NCBI RefSeq assembly: GCF_017301735.1
Contig: NZ_CP071090.1
Span: 4,826,001 to 4,890,000, forward strand
DNA: 64,000 nucleotides
Origin: Pyxidicoccus parkwaysis
GTDB lineage: Bacteria; Myxococcota; Myxococcia; Myxococcales; Myxococcaceae
Reading direction: 5' to 3'
Position 1 is the first letter of the stretch. Each line of letters begins with the position of its first letter. This document shows positions 18,002-26,210 of the stretch, piece by piece. The notes beneath the pieces are model-generated. The model was not told the origin of the DNA. It ran no database searches and worked only from the letters and a program-made list of their open reading frames with translations. The position numbers and the translations under genes were made by a program.

Positions 18002-18607
18002 TCAGCGCCGCTGGTCTTTGCGCGTCTGGGTCCGCCGGCCTCGCGCGGACGCATGGGACTGGCGCTTCACGGACGGAAAGCGCTGCTGCTTGAGGGCCCC
18101 ACCCTTCTTCTGCCTGCTGGCCCCGCGCGCCGTCGCCGTGCGCCCCGCCGCACGGGTGCGTCGGGCGGGCTTGCGTCCACCCATGGTGCCCCGCGCCAGG
18201 GCCCCAAGCGCCACGGCCCTACGCGCCGTGCCACGCCGCGTGCCTCTTGTGGTGCGAGTGACTCGGGTGACACGGGTGCCGCTCCTGACGCGAGTCGCCT
18301 CCGCCTCCAGCTTCGCCAGTCGCTTCTCGAAGCGCTCCAGCGTGCGCGCGAAGTACTCCGCCTTCTGGCGCGTGTTGACGTTGCCCTCCGCCCGGCGCGA
18401 ACGCGAAGGCGCCACCCTGCCGAGCGCCTCACGTCGCTGCTGCCTCGCCTGGTCCTGGTACTTCTCCATCAGCCGGCGGGTGCGCTGGATGCGGCTGCGC
18501 AGCTCCCGAGGAGACAGCTCGGACAGGTTGCGGGGCGCGCTGGACAACACCAACTGCGCCTCACGCTCGGTGAGAAGGGACATCCTCTTGGTAGGAACTG
18601 TACGCAT
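18002..18607 (-). CDS. Basic protein with histone-like C-terminal tail
   Basis: A 201-residue protein. The N-terminal half is helical and charged (LTEREAQLVLSSAPRNLSEL, then ARQQRREA and a coiled-coil-like FARTLERFEKRLAKLEAEA). The C-terminal half is a low-complexity Arg/Lys/Ala/Thr tail (RVTRVTRTTRGTRRG and GRKPARRTRAAGRTATARG). The tail resembles eukaryotic H1-like or bacterial histone-like tails and should bind DNA or RNA without sequence specificity. No family is recognised for the N-terminal half, so a nucleoid or RNA role is inference. Start ATG is preceded by AGGTGGAG. It lies downstream of the glutaminase gene on the same strand. Confidence 0.7.
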   Translation of the reverse strand: MRTVPTKRMSLLTEREAQLVLSSAPRNLSELSPRELRSRIQRTRRLMEKYQDQARQQRREALGRVAPSRSRRAEGNVNTRQKAEYFARTLERFEKRLAKLEAEATRVRSGTRVTRVTRTTRGTRRGTARRAVALGALARGTMGGRKPARRTRAAGRTATARGASRQKKGGALKQQRFPSVKRQSHASARGRRTQTRKDQRR

Positions 18608-18735
18608 GCACTCCACCTCGGACGGACGGCACTGCCTCGCGGAACATCCACACCTTCCCCCAGGGGGCAACCTGCACCACGGGGCCATTCCGGCGCTCAG
18701 AAGACGTCCGTCGACGTCGGTGCGACGGCACGGCG

Positions 18736-20484
18736 CTACTCCCTCCCCACCCCGGCCAGCCACTTCCAGAGCCGCGCCAGCACGCGCGGGCGCTCACGCT
18801 CCAGCCGCTCCTGCTGCGCCGCACCCAACACCCGGCCCGACGTGGACAGCTCCGCGACGAGCCCACCACCCGCCTGCCCGGGACGCTGGACGGCCGTGCC
18901 GGGCCCCGCCGAGCCGAGCCTCCGTCCCCTAACGCCCGGGCCGTACAGGCCCACCCTCCCGGAGAGAACGAGGAACAGCTCCTCTCCGTCCTGCGCAAGC
19001 ACCCTCTCGCCGCGCCCATACGCCCGCACCGGCAGGGCCGCGGCCAACGCGGCGCGCGCCTCTTCGTCCAGGGCGGCCCAGGCGTCATGCGCCTCCCACG
19101 CGAGCACCGTGTCCGGCGACAGGAGCGCGCCATGCCGGGCGAGCAGCGCGTCCTCGCACTCCTCCTGTGCTTCTTCGACGGAGGCATGCTCCACGGAGGC
19201 ATGCGGGAGCAGCCCGCGCCGGTGCACATCGCCCGTCACCACGGCGATGCCCCGCCCGCCGAGCTCCGCCACGGCGGCGTCCAACATCCGCGCCGCGATG
19301 GGGTGGAGACGCGTAACGCCCTCCAATTCCAACACCAGCCACCGCGCCTTTCCGGGCAGCGCGCCGAGCGACTGGAGCACGGACTCCGCGGCGGCGAACT
19401 CGATGTCCCCCTGAAGTGCACGCAGGTGGATGGCGCCTCCGTGCTGGTGGAGCACGTCCCGCTCCGCGCGGCGGCGGAGCCTTCGGGAGCGGAGCGTCCG
19501 CGCATCACCAGAGCGGGCGATGACGGGCGCTGTGCGGCCGGGGTAATGCATCAGGTGCAACTGGAAGCGCTCCGCCAGCACGCGGCTCGCGGCGACGCCC
19601 CGCACGCTGTTGCCTCGCACGTCGAGCCGTGGGCTGAAGAGGCCGATACCGAACTGCCCCGGGCTCACCGCCACGATTCCCCCGGAGACGCCGCTCTTCG
19701 CGGGCAGTCCCACGCGCAGCAGCCACTCCCCGGCGCCGTCGTACATGCCACAGCTCGCCATCAGCGCGAGCACGTGCTCGGCCACGGGCCCCGGCACGAC
19801 GGCTTCCTTCGTGCGCGGGTTGACGCCGCCGTTCGCCAGGGTGGCCGCCATGACGGCGACATCCTCCGCCGTGGCCAGGAGCGCGCACTGGCGGAAGTAC
19901 ACGTCGAGGGCCTCGTCGACCTCGCAGCGCAGCGCGCCCGCGTTGCGCATCAGGTAGGCCAGCGCGCGGTTGCGGTCCCCCGTCTCCAGCTCTGACGCGA
20001 GCACCGCCTCGTCCAATTCCAGGCGGCGGCCTGCGAATGCCGACAGCGTGTCCCGGATGCGCTCGAAGCGCGCGGCCGGCCCGTCGCCGCTCACGAGGGA
20101 CGTCGTCAGGATGGCGCCGGCATTCACCATGGGGTTGGACGGACGGCCGGTGCCCGGCTCCAGGCTGATGGCGTTGAAGGCCTCGCCGCTGGGCTCCGCC
20201 CCCACTCGTGACAGCACCGCCTCCAGTCCCAGGTCCGCCAGGGCCCGCGCGTACACGAAGGGCTTGGAGATGGATTGGAGCGTGAAGGGCACATCCGCAT
20301 CGCCCGCCGCGTGGACGCGCCCGTCCAGTGTGGCGAGCGCGAGCCCGAACAGCGCCGGGTCCACCCGCGCCAACTCGGGGATGTACGTCGCCAGCGTCCC
20401 GCCCTCCTCGGACAGGAGGCTGTCGTGCAGCTCACGCAGGGCGGCGGACACGGGACCGTCGTACTCCCGCCGCTGCCCCTGCAT
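18736..20484 (-). CDS. glsA: Glutaminase A fused to STAS and cyclic-nucleotide-binding-like domains
   Basis: A 582-residue fusion. Residues 1-300 are a serine-dependent beta-lactamase-like glutaminase with the Ser-x-x-Lys catalytic pair in SISKPF (Ser71, Lys74) and the family stretches NPMVNAGAI and AKSGVSGGIVAVSPGQFGIG. A STAS domain follows (about 345-440). The C-terminal part (about 450-560) looks like a cNMP-binding jelly-roll (RVLAQDGEELFLVLSGRVGL), though its Gly/Arg phosphate cassette is not clearly intact. It converts glutamine to glutamate and ammonia, possibly under nucleotide or partner control. The ATG at 20484 is preferred because of GGGAGG just upstream. Downstream of the DUF2254 gene (49-base gap). 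Confidence 0.9.
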   Translation of the reverse strand: MQGQRREYDGPVSAALRELHDSLLSEEGGTLATYIPELARVDPALFGLALATLDGRVHAAGDADVPFTLQSISKPFVYARALADLGLEAVLSRVGAEPSGEAFNAISLEPGTGRPSNPMVNAGAILTTSLVSGDGPAARFERIRDTLSAFAGRRLELDEAVLASELETGDRNRALAYLMRNAGALRCEVDEALDVYFRQCALLATAEDVAVMAATLANGGVNPRTKEAVVPGPVAEHVLALMASCGMYDGAGEWLLRVGLPAKSGVSGGIVAVSPGQFGIGLFSPRLDVRGNSVRGVAASRVLAERFQLHLMHYPGRTAPVIARSGDARTLRSRRLRRRAERDVLHQHGGAIHLRALQGDIEFAAAESVLQSLGALPGKARWLVLELEGVTRLHPIAARMLDAAVAELGGRGIAVVTGDVHRRGLLPHASVEHASVEEAQEECEDALLARHGALLSPDTVLAWEAHDAWAALDEEARAALAAALPVRAYGRGERVLAQDGEELFLVLSGRVGLYGPGVRGRRLGSAGPGTAVQRPGQAGGGLVAELSTSGRVLGAAQQERLERERPRVLARLWKWLAGVGRE

Positions 20485-20532
20485 CACCGCCTCCCATCCC
20501 TCGTGGCCGACACAGGCCCCGCGCAACGCTCA

Positions 20533-21873
20533 TCACGCATGGCCCACGGGGCCATCGTACGGAAGGACATCGCCTCCGCCGAAGGACACGCGGACTCGCT
20601 CCGCATCGATGAGCAGCCGCTGGTAGCGCTCACGTCCCAGGCCACCGTGAGCGCTGGCGTCCGCGAGCACGCGCTCGAGCAGGGCCTGCGCCGCGTCGCG
20701 GTCCTCCCCGGTGCGCGCGGCCTGATGCACCGTGAGCGCAATCCGCAGCACCTCCTCCAGCACGTCGGGGTTGCCCATCCCATGGAGAAGCGGGCCGTCC
20801 ACGGCGAGGAGGAGCAGGTCGCGCAGGCGCAGGGCCATGACCGAGACGCGTCCCCGGCCATCCGCGTCGACGACGTTCCAGTCCCCGGAAGGCAGCGCCG
20901 CCAGCCGCCGCAGCACCGAGCGCATCTGCTGCAATGCCTGCCGCGCCGTATACGCGTCATTCGAGGACGAGGACAGCGCGCGGTTGGCGACGTCGACGAG
21001 GATACGCAGCCCGAAGACCGGGTCCGAGCCCGGCTCGCGCGCCGGGGAAATCTCCAGTGCGGCGGCGAGGCCTCGCAGCACCCGGGCATCCACCCGCCCA
21101 CCGTCGTCCGCCGCCACCCAGCCGACGGACTCGCCCCGGTCCATGTGGTCTCCCACGGGCAGGTCCACCCGCACGCGTACGCCCCACCTCCGCGCGCACC
21201 ACGCGAGGCGGCGAAGGTCCACCGCGGCGAGGTAGCCCGACGACGGAGCACGCAGCACCATGGCCCGTGCGGGCACCGGCAACGTCGTCGCCGAGTCCAG
21301 CGGCAGCCCCGCCAGGCACGAGCGTCCGAGCCGCTCCGTGGCTGCGGCGATGGAGTCCTGCACGAGCCCCAGCACGTGCTCCACGCGCATGTACCGGAAC
21401 GTCCGAATCATGCAGAGCACGAGGAAGAAGAGCGCGACGAGGACGAGGATGAAGGCACCGGAGACGACGGGCCGGGGCCGCATGCTCGCATCGTCGAGGA
21501 CACCCAATTCGCGCACGGCCGAGAGGATGTAGCCGCTGGACAGCGCGAAGAGGGGGATGGCTCGGCGCAGCGGCGCGCTCTGCAGGTAGATGGGGACGAG
21601 CCGGGGTGAGTACTGGTTCGCCGCGGACTGGATGAGCGGCGCGTTCAGCGACAGCACCACGGTGAGGATGGTCGTCTGCACGCCGAACAGCGTGGCCAGG
21701 ATGGAGCGGGCGTCGTTGGTGGTGCCACGCCAGGCCATGCCGAACAGGTTCGGCGCGGTGTCCGTCTGCTGGCGGGCCAGCAGCGCCCCGGCCACCACGC
21801 CGGCGACGAGCAAGCCAATCAGCACCATCCAGTACGGCCTGCGGAGGAGCTGACGCAGGCGGCGGGTGGACAT
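20533..21873 (-). CDS. DUF2254 membrane protein
   Basis: A 446-residue predicted membrane protein matching DUF2254. An N-terminal helix (YWMVLIGLLVAGVVAGALLA) is followed by the conserved segment with ATLFGVQTTILTVVLSLNAP and QYSPRLVPIYLQ. A third and fourth helix precede a long soluble domain. Function unknown. It lies 21 bases after the aspartase gene and 49 before the glutaminase gene on the same strand, so it is probably in one operon with both; a role in ammonium or amino-acid movement or sensing would be guesswork. Confidence 0.85.
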   Translation of the reverse strand: MSTRRLRQLLRRPYWMVLIGLLVAGVVAGALLARQQTDTAPNLFGMAWRGTTNDARSILATLFGVQTTILTVVLSLNAPLIQSAANQYSPRLVPIYLQSAPLRRAIPLFALSSGYILSAVRELGVLDDASMRPRPVVSGAFILVLVALFFLVLCMIRTFRYMRVEHVLGLVQDSIAAATERLGRSCLAGLPLDSATTLPVPARAMVLRAPSSGYLAAVDLRRLAWCARRWGVRVRVDLPVGDHMDRGESVGWVAADDGGRVDARVLRGLAAALEISPAREPGSDPVFGLRILVDVANRALSSSSNDAYTARQALQQMRSVLRRLAALPSGDWNVVDADGRGRVSVMALRLRDLLLLAVDGPLLHGMGNPDVLEEVLRIALTVHQAARTGEDRDAAQALLERVLADASAHGGLGRERYQRLLIDAERVRVSFGGGDVLPYDGPVGHA

Positions 21874-21894
21874 GCAATCCCTCGCGGCGGGCCT

Positions 21895-23346
21895 TCAGCC
21901 CCCGGTGAGCTGCTCCACGGAGAGCAGCGTGGTGACCTGCTCCCGCGTCAGCACGCCGGAGGACACCACCAGGTCGGCGATGTCCGCGTCCGTGGAGAGG
22001 GCCTCGCGCGCCAGCCTCGCCGCCTCGGCGTAGCCGATGTGGGGGATGAGCGCGGTGATGACTCCCACGAAAGAGCGGACCTGCCGCGCGAGCCGGTCCT
22101 TGTTGGCGGTGATGCCCGTCACGCAGTTGACCCGCAGCGTCTCCAGCGCGGCCGTCATGAACTTGAGGTTCTCGAACAGCACATGCGCGATGACGGGTCC
22201 GAAGGCATTGAGCTGGAGCTGCCCCGCCTCGGCGGCCATGGTCAGCGTCACATCGCCGCCCGCGACGACGAAGGCCACCTCGTTCACCACCTCCGGAATC
22301 ACCGGGTTCACCTTGCCCGGCATGATGCTCGAGCCCGCCTGCCTCGCAGGGAGTTGGATTTCGCCGAGCCCCGCCTGGGGCCCGGAGCCGAGCAGCCGCA
22401 AGTCATTGCAGATTTTCGACAGCTTCATCGCGCAGCGCTTGAGCGTGGCGGACACCTCCATGAAGACGCCCACGTCGGTGGTCGCCGCGATGAGGTTGGG
22501 CGCCGTGACGAGCGGGCACCCGATGATGTCCGACAGGTGCCTGCGCACGGCCTCCGCGAAGCGCGGGTCCGCCGCGATGCCCGTGCCAATCGCCGTCGCC
22601 CCCAGGTTGATTTCCCGCAGGCGGTCGAGGACGTTCCGGAAGCTCTCGTGGTCCTCGCCCAGCGTGACGGCGAAGCCCTCCAGCTCCTGCTGGAGCGTCA
22701 TGGGCACCGCGTCCTGCAATTGCGTGCGGCCCACCTTCACGATGCCCGCGAGCTCTCGCCCCTTCTCGCGGAACGCCTGCTCCAGCCGCTCCAACTGCAC
22801 GAGCAGCCGCTCGATGGACACCCTCAGCCCGACCTTGAGCGCCGTCGGGTATGTGTCATTCGTGCTCTGGCTGCGATTCACGTGGTCATTGGGGTCCAGG
22901 TACCGGTAGGCCCCCTTCGGGTGCCCCGCCAGCTCCAGCGCCCGGTTGGCGATGACCTCGTTGAAGTTCATGTTGGTGGACGTGCCCGCGCCGCCCTGGA
23001 GGATGTCCACGACGAACTGCTCGTGGAGCTCGCCGCCCTTGACGTCCTCGCACGCGCGGTCGATGAGCTCCGCGCGGGCCGGGTCCAGCCCCCGGAGCTC
23101 TGCGTTGGCGCGCGCGGCCGCCTGCTTCACGCAGGCGTAGCCGTACAGCAGGTCCGGGTACACCGAGATGGGGCGCCCGCTGATGGCGAAGTTGTCCAGC
23201 GCACGCCGGACGTTGATGCCCCAATACGCGTCCACCGGAATCCGCAGGGAGCCGAGGCTGTCGGTCTCCTCCCGCCAGGCCGAGCCGTCCGACGAGAGGG
23301 TGTGGAGGCTCTTCTGGAACGTCTGCTCGACCCGGGCGTCGTTCAT
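21895..23346 (-). CDS. aspA: Aspartate ammonia-lyase
   Basis: A 483-residue member of the aspartase/fumarase superfamily, with the signature GSSIMPGKVNPVIPE carrying the catalytic-loop Ser. Other conserved stretches are GGAGTSTNMNFNEVIANRA and NDHVNRSQSTNDTYPTA. The latter, together with GRTQLQDAVP, favours aspartase over fumarase. It splits aspartate into fumarate and ammonium. ATG 23346 follows GGAGCC at suitable spacing. First gene of a minus-strand group with DUF2254 and glutaminase. Confidence 0.92.
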   Translation of the reverse strand: MNDARVEQTFQKSLHTLSSDGSAWREETDSLGSLRIPVDAYWGINVRRALDNFAISGRPISVYPDLLYGYACVKQAAARANAELRGLDPARAELIDRACEDVKGGELHEQFVVDILQGGAGTSTNMNFNEVIANRALELAGHPKGAYRYLDPNDHVNRSQSTNDTYPTALKVGLRVSIERLLVQLERLEQAFREKGRELAGIVKVGRTQLQDAVPMTLQQELEGFAVTLGEDHESFRNVLDRLREINLGATAIGTGIAADPRFAEAVRRHLSDIIGCPLVTAPNLIAATTDVGVFMEVSATLKRCAMKLSKICNDLRLLGSGPQAGLGEIQLPARQAGSSIMPGKVNPVIPEVVNEVAFVVAGGDVTLTMAAEAGQLQLNAFGPVIAHVLFENLKFMTAALETLRVNCVTGITANKDRLARQVRSFVGVITALIPHIGYAEAARLAREALSTDADIADLVVSSGVLTREQVTTLLSVEQLTGG

Positions 23347-23490
23347 CGTCGTGGCTCCTCGGCAGGACGGAGGCATCCCAGGTGCGCATCCCCTCCCGAG
23401 GGGGCCATGAGACCCGGGGACAGGAGGGCGGGCGGGCAGCTCACGTTCCGGGCAGCACGCGGCGGGCAGCGGTGTTAGAGCCACCAGGCC

Positions 23491-25059
23491 ATGCCCCAGT
23501 TCCTCTCCCGCTTCGTCGAAAACACTCCTGGAGACCCGCTCGGCGACCTCCGCCCGAGACAGGTCCACGGCGCGCTCTGGTCCCGGGTGCACCCGACGCC
23601 CGTCTCCACGCCCCGGCTGGTTGCCTGGTCGCCCGAGGTGGCCCGGATGCTCGGGCTGGACGAGGCCACACTCCAATCCCCCGAGGCCGCGCGGGTGCTG
23701 GCCGGCAACGCGCTCTGGCCCGGCATGGTGCCGTACGCCGCCAATTACGGCGGACACCAGTTCGGCCGCTGGGCAGGGCAGCTCGGGGACGGGCGCGCCA
23801 TCGTCCTCGGAGAGCTGGTGGCCACGGACGGCACGCACCAGGAGTTGCAGCTCAAGGGCGCCGGCCCCACGCCCTACTCGCGCCGCGCCGACGGGCGCGC
23901 GGTGCTCCGCTCCTCCATCCGCGAGTTCCTGTGCAGCGAGGCGATGCACCACCTCGGCGTGCCCACCACGCGCGCGCTGTCGCTGGTGGCCACGGGCGAC
24001 TCCGTCATCCGCGACATGTTCTACGACGGCAACCCCGAGGCCGAGCCCGGCGCCATCGTCTGCCGCGTGGCCCCCACCTTCCTGCGCTTCGGCAACTTCG
24101 AGCTGCCCACCAGCCGCGACGACGTGGCGCTGCTGAAGCAGCTCGCGGACTACACGCTGACGCACTTCTTCCCGGAGCTCGGCGCGCCGTCGAAGGAGAC
24201 GTACGCGGCCTTCTACCAGGAAGTCGCGCGCCGTACGGCGAGGCTCATCGCGCACTGGCAGGCCGTCGGCTTCGTCCACGGCGTGATGAACACCGACAAC
24301 ATGTCCATCCTCGGCCTCACCATCGACTACGGCCCCTATGGCTGGGTGGACGACTTCAACCCCGGCTGGACGCCCAACACCACGGACGCGGAGATGCGGC
24401 GCTACCGCTTCGGCAACCAGCCCGCCATCGGCCTGTGGAATGTGCAGCGGCTCGGCGCCGCGCTATTCCCCCTCTTCGAGGGCGACGAGTCCCTCGTGGA
24501 GGCGGGCATGCTCGAATACCAGCGCGCCTTCGAGGTGGAGGCCGGCCAGCGCTTCGCCGCGAAACTGGGCCTGCCCCCGCTGAAGGACGAGGCGGACATC
24601 TCGCTGCTCAACCAGTGCTTCGCGTGGCTCGCGGCGGAGGAGACGGACATGACGCGCTTCTTCCGCGCCCTCTCGTACGTGGTGACGATGCCGGCCGCGC
24701 CCACCAGCCTTCCTCCGGTGGTGCGCGAGACGTTCTACGGCGAGGTGCCCGAGGCGCACGTGGCAAAGGGCGTCGAGTGGCTCGCGGCCTTTTGGCACCG
24801 CACGCGGCGCGAGGACGTGCCTCCGGCGGAGCTGGCGCGGCGCATGGACGCGGTGAATCCGAAGTACGTGCTGCGCAACTGGCTGGCACAGGAGGCCATC
24901 GACGCCGCGCACGCGGGGGACGACTCGAAGGTCCACACGCTGCTGGAGGTGATGAGCCGGCCCTTCGAGGAGCAGCCCGGGCGCGAGCACTACGCGGAGA
25001 AGCGGCCGGACTGGGCGCGCTCGAAGCCGGGATGCTCGGCGCTGTCGTGCAGCTCCTAG
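23491..25059 (+). CDS. selO: Protein adenylyltransferase SelO
   Basis: A 522-residue pseudokinase-fold AMP-transferase (YdiU/UPF0061). Conserved stretches include YGGHQFGRWAGQLGDGRA, ELQLKGAGPTPYSR and VHGVMNTDNMSILGLTIDYG. The C-terminus is SCSS, with Cys at the position occupied by selenocysteine in animal SelO. SelO transfers AMP to Ser/Thr/Tyr of target proteins and is linked to redox stress. The next gene starts 10 bases after its stop, suggesting co-transcription. Confidence 0.95.
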   Translation: MPQFLSRFVENTPGDPLGDLRPRQVHGALWSRVHPTPVSTPRLVAWSPEVARMLGLDEATLQSPEAARVLAGNALWPGMVPYAANYGGHQFGRWAGQLGDGRAIVLGELVATDGTHQELQLKGAGPTPYSRRADGRAVLRSSIREFLCSEAMHHLGVPTTRALSLVATGDSVIRDMFYDGNPEAEPGAIVCRVAPTFLRFGNFELPTSRDDVALLKQLADYTLTHFFPELGAPSKETYAAFYQEVARRTARLIAHWQAVGFVHGVMNTDNMSILGLTIDYGPYGWVDDFNPGWTPNTTDAEMRRYRFGNQPAIGLWNVQRLGAALFPLFEGDESLVEAGMLEYQRAFEVEAGQRFAAKLGLPPLKDEADISLLNQCFAWLAAEETDMTRFFRALSYVVTMPAAPTSLPPVVRETFYGEVPEAHVAKGVEWLAAFWHRTRREDVPPAELARRMDAVNPKYVLRNWLAQEAIDAAHAGDDSKVHTLLEVMSRPFEEQPGREHYAEKRPDWARSKPGCSALSCSS

Positions 25060-25069
25060 CCACCGCGCC

Positions 25070-26119
25070 ATGGCGACCTCGACTCTCTCCATCCCCGCGC
25101 TCGTGCGCATCAAGCACGGTGCGATTGACAGGCTCGGCACCTACCTCGCCCGCTCCGGCTACCGGCGCATCGCCCTGCTCGTGAGCGCCGGCCTGCTGGG
25201 CGGGTTGGAGCAGCGCCTGGGCACGGGCCTCGAACGCGAGGGCATCACCGTCGTTCGGCGCGAGGACGTGGACGAGGCGAGCTTCGAGCGGGCCAGCGCG
25301 CTGTTCGCCGCGCTGCCCTCGGGCTGCGACGCGGTGGTCGGCTTCGGCGGCGGGCGGGCCCTGGACGTCGCCAAGTACGTGGCCTTCCTCGCGGGCCTGC
25401 CGTACCTCGCGGTGCCGACGTCGCTGTCGAATGACGGCTTCTGCAGCCCGCAGTCGAGCCTCACGCAGGGAGGCCATCGCCGCTCGCTGCGCGCCACGAT
25501 GCCTTCCGGCGTCATCGTGGACACGGACGTCTGCCTTCAAGCCCCGGCGCCGCTGTGGTGGTCGGGCGTGGGGGACCTCGTCGCGAAGGTGACGGCCATC
25601 ACCGACTGGAAGCTCGCGTTCCACGCGCGGGGTACGCCGGTAAATGACTTCGCGGCGCTGCTCTCGGACGCCACCGTCTTCCAGTTCATGGCGAGGCCCG
25701 TGAAGGACCTGGAGGGCGTCCGGCTCCTGGCCACCGCGCTGATGCTGAACGGAGTGGCCATGGAGGTCGCCGGCTCGTCACGCCCGGCGAGCGGCAGCGA
25801 GCACCTGCTGTCGCACGCGCTGGATTCCGTGTCCGCGCGCCCCCGACTCCACGGGTTGCAGGTGGGTGTGGCCACCTACGTCGTCAGCCGCCTTCAGGGC
25901 CAGGGAACCCAGCGGGTTGCCTCCGTGCTGGAGGCCACCGGCTTCTGGCAGGGCATCCGCGCGGACCCCTTCTCTCGCCGCGAGTGGCTTGACGCGGTGC
26001 GTCTCGCGCCAACGCTCAAGGAGGGCTTCCACACCGTGCTTTCGTCACGAGACTGTGTGCCCGAGGTGGCGGATATCCTGAAAAATGACGCCACCTTGAA
26101 AGACTGCTTCAGGGACTGA
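25070..26119 (+). CDS. sn-Glycerol-1-phosphate dehydrogenase-like protein
   Basis: A 349-residue member of the iron-containing alcohol dehydrogenase superfamily. The pattern is that of glycerol-1-phosphate dehydrogenases (EgsA/AraM): GFGGGRALDVAKYVAF for NAD(P) binding, VPTSLSNDGFCSPQSSL, then the metal ligands in SGVGDLVAK (Asp) and SGSEHLLSHALD (His), plus RLHGLQVG (His). G1PDH reduces dihydroxyacetone phosphate to G1P, the archaeal-type lipid stereoisomer, but some bacteria also carry it. 3-Dehydroquinate synthase-like relatives are a less likely alternative. Ten bases after selO. Confidence 0.85.
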   Translation: MATSTLSIPALVRIKHGAIDRLGTYLARSGYRRIALLVSAGLLGGLEQRLGTGLEREGITVVRREDVDEASFERASALFAALPSGCDAVVGFGGGRALDVAKYVAFLAGLPYLAVPTSLSNDGFCSPQSSLTQGGHRRSLRATMPSGVIVDTDVCLQAPAPLWWSGVGDLVAKVTAITDWKLAFHARGTPVNDFAALLSDATVFQFMARPVKDLEGVRLLATALMLNGVAMEVAGSSRPASGSEHLLSHALDSVSARPRLHGLQVGVATYVVSRLQGQGTQRVASVLEATGFWQGIRADPFSRREWLDAVRLAPTLKEGFHTVLSSRDCVPEVADILKNDATLKDCFRD

Positions 26120-26210
26120 AGGGGGATGTAGGCAAGCCGGCTCCGGATTCCCAGGAGGCACGGAAGACCCCCATTGCCTTTGAGCGGCCAGGGAGTCGAG
26201 CATTGGACAA

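Noticed and set aside
26140-26185. Sigma-54-type promoter before the chemoreceptor (GGCACG then TTGC)
   Set aside because: The spacing between the GG and GC elements is 11 rather than 4 bases between the half-motifs, which does not fit sigma-54.
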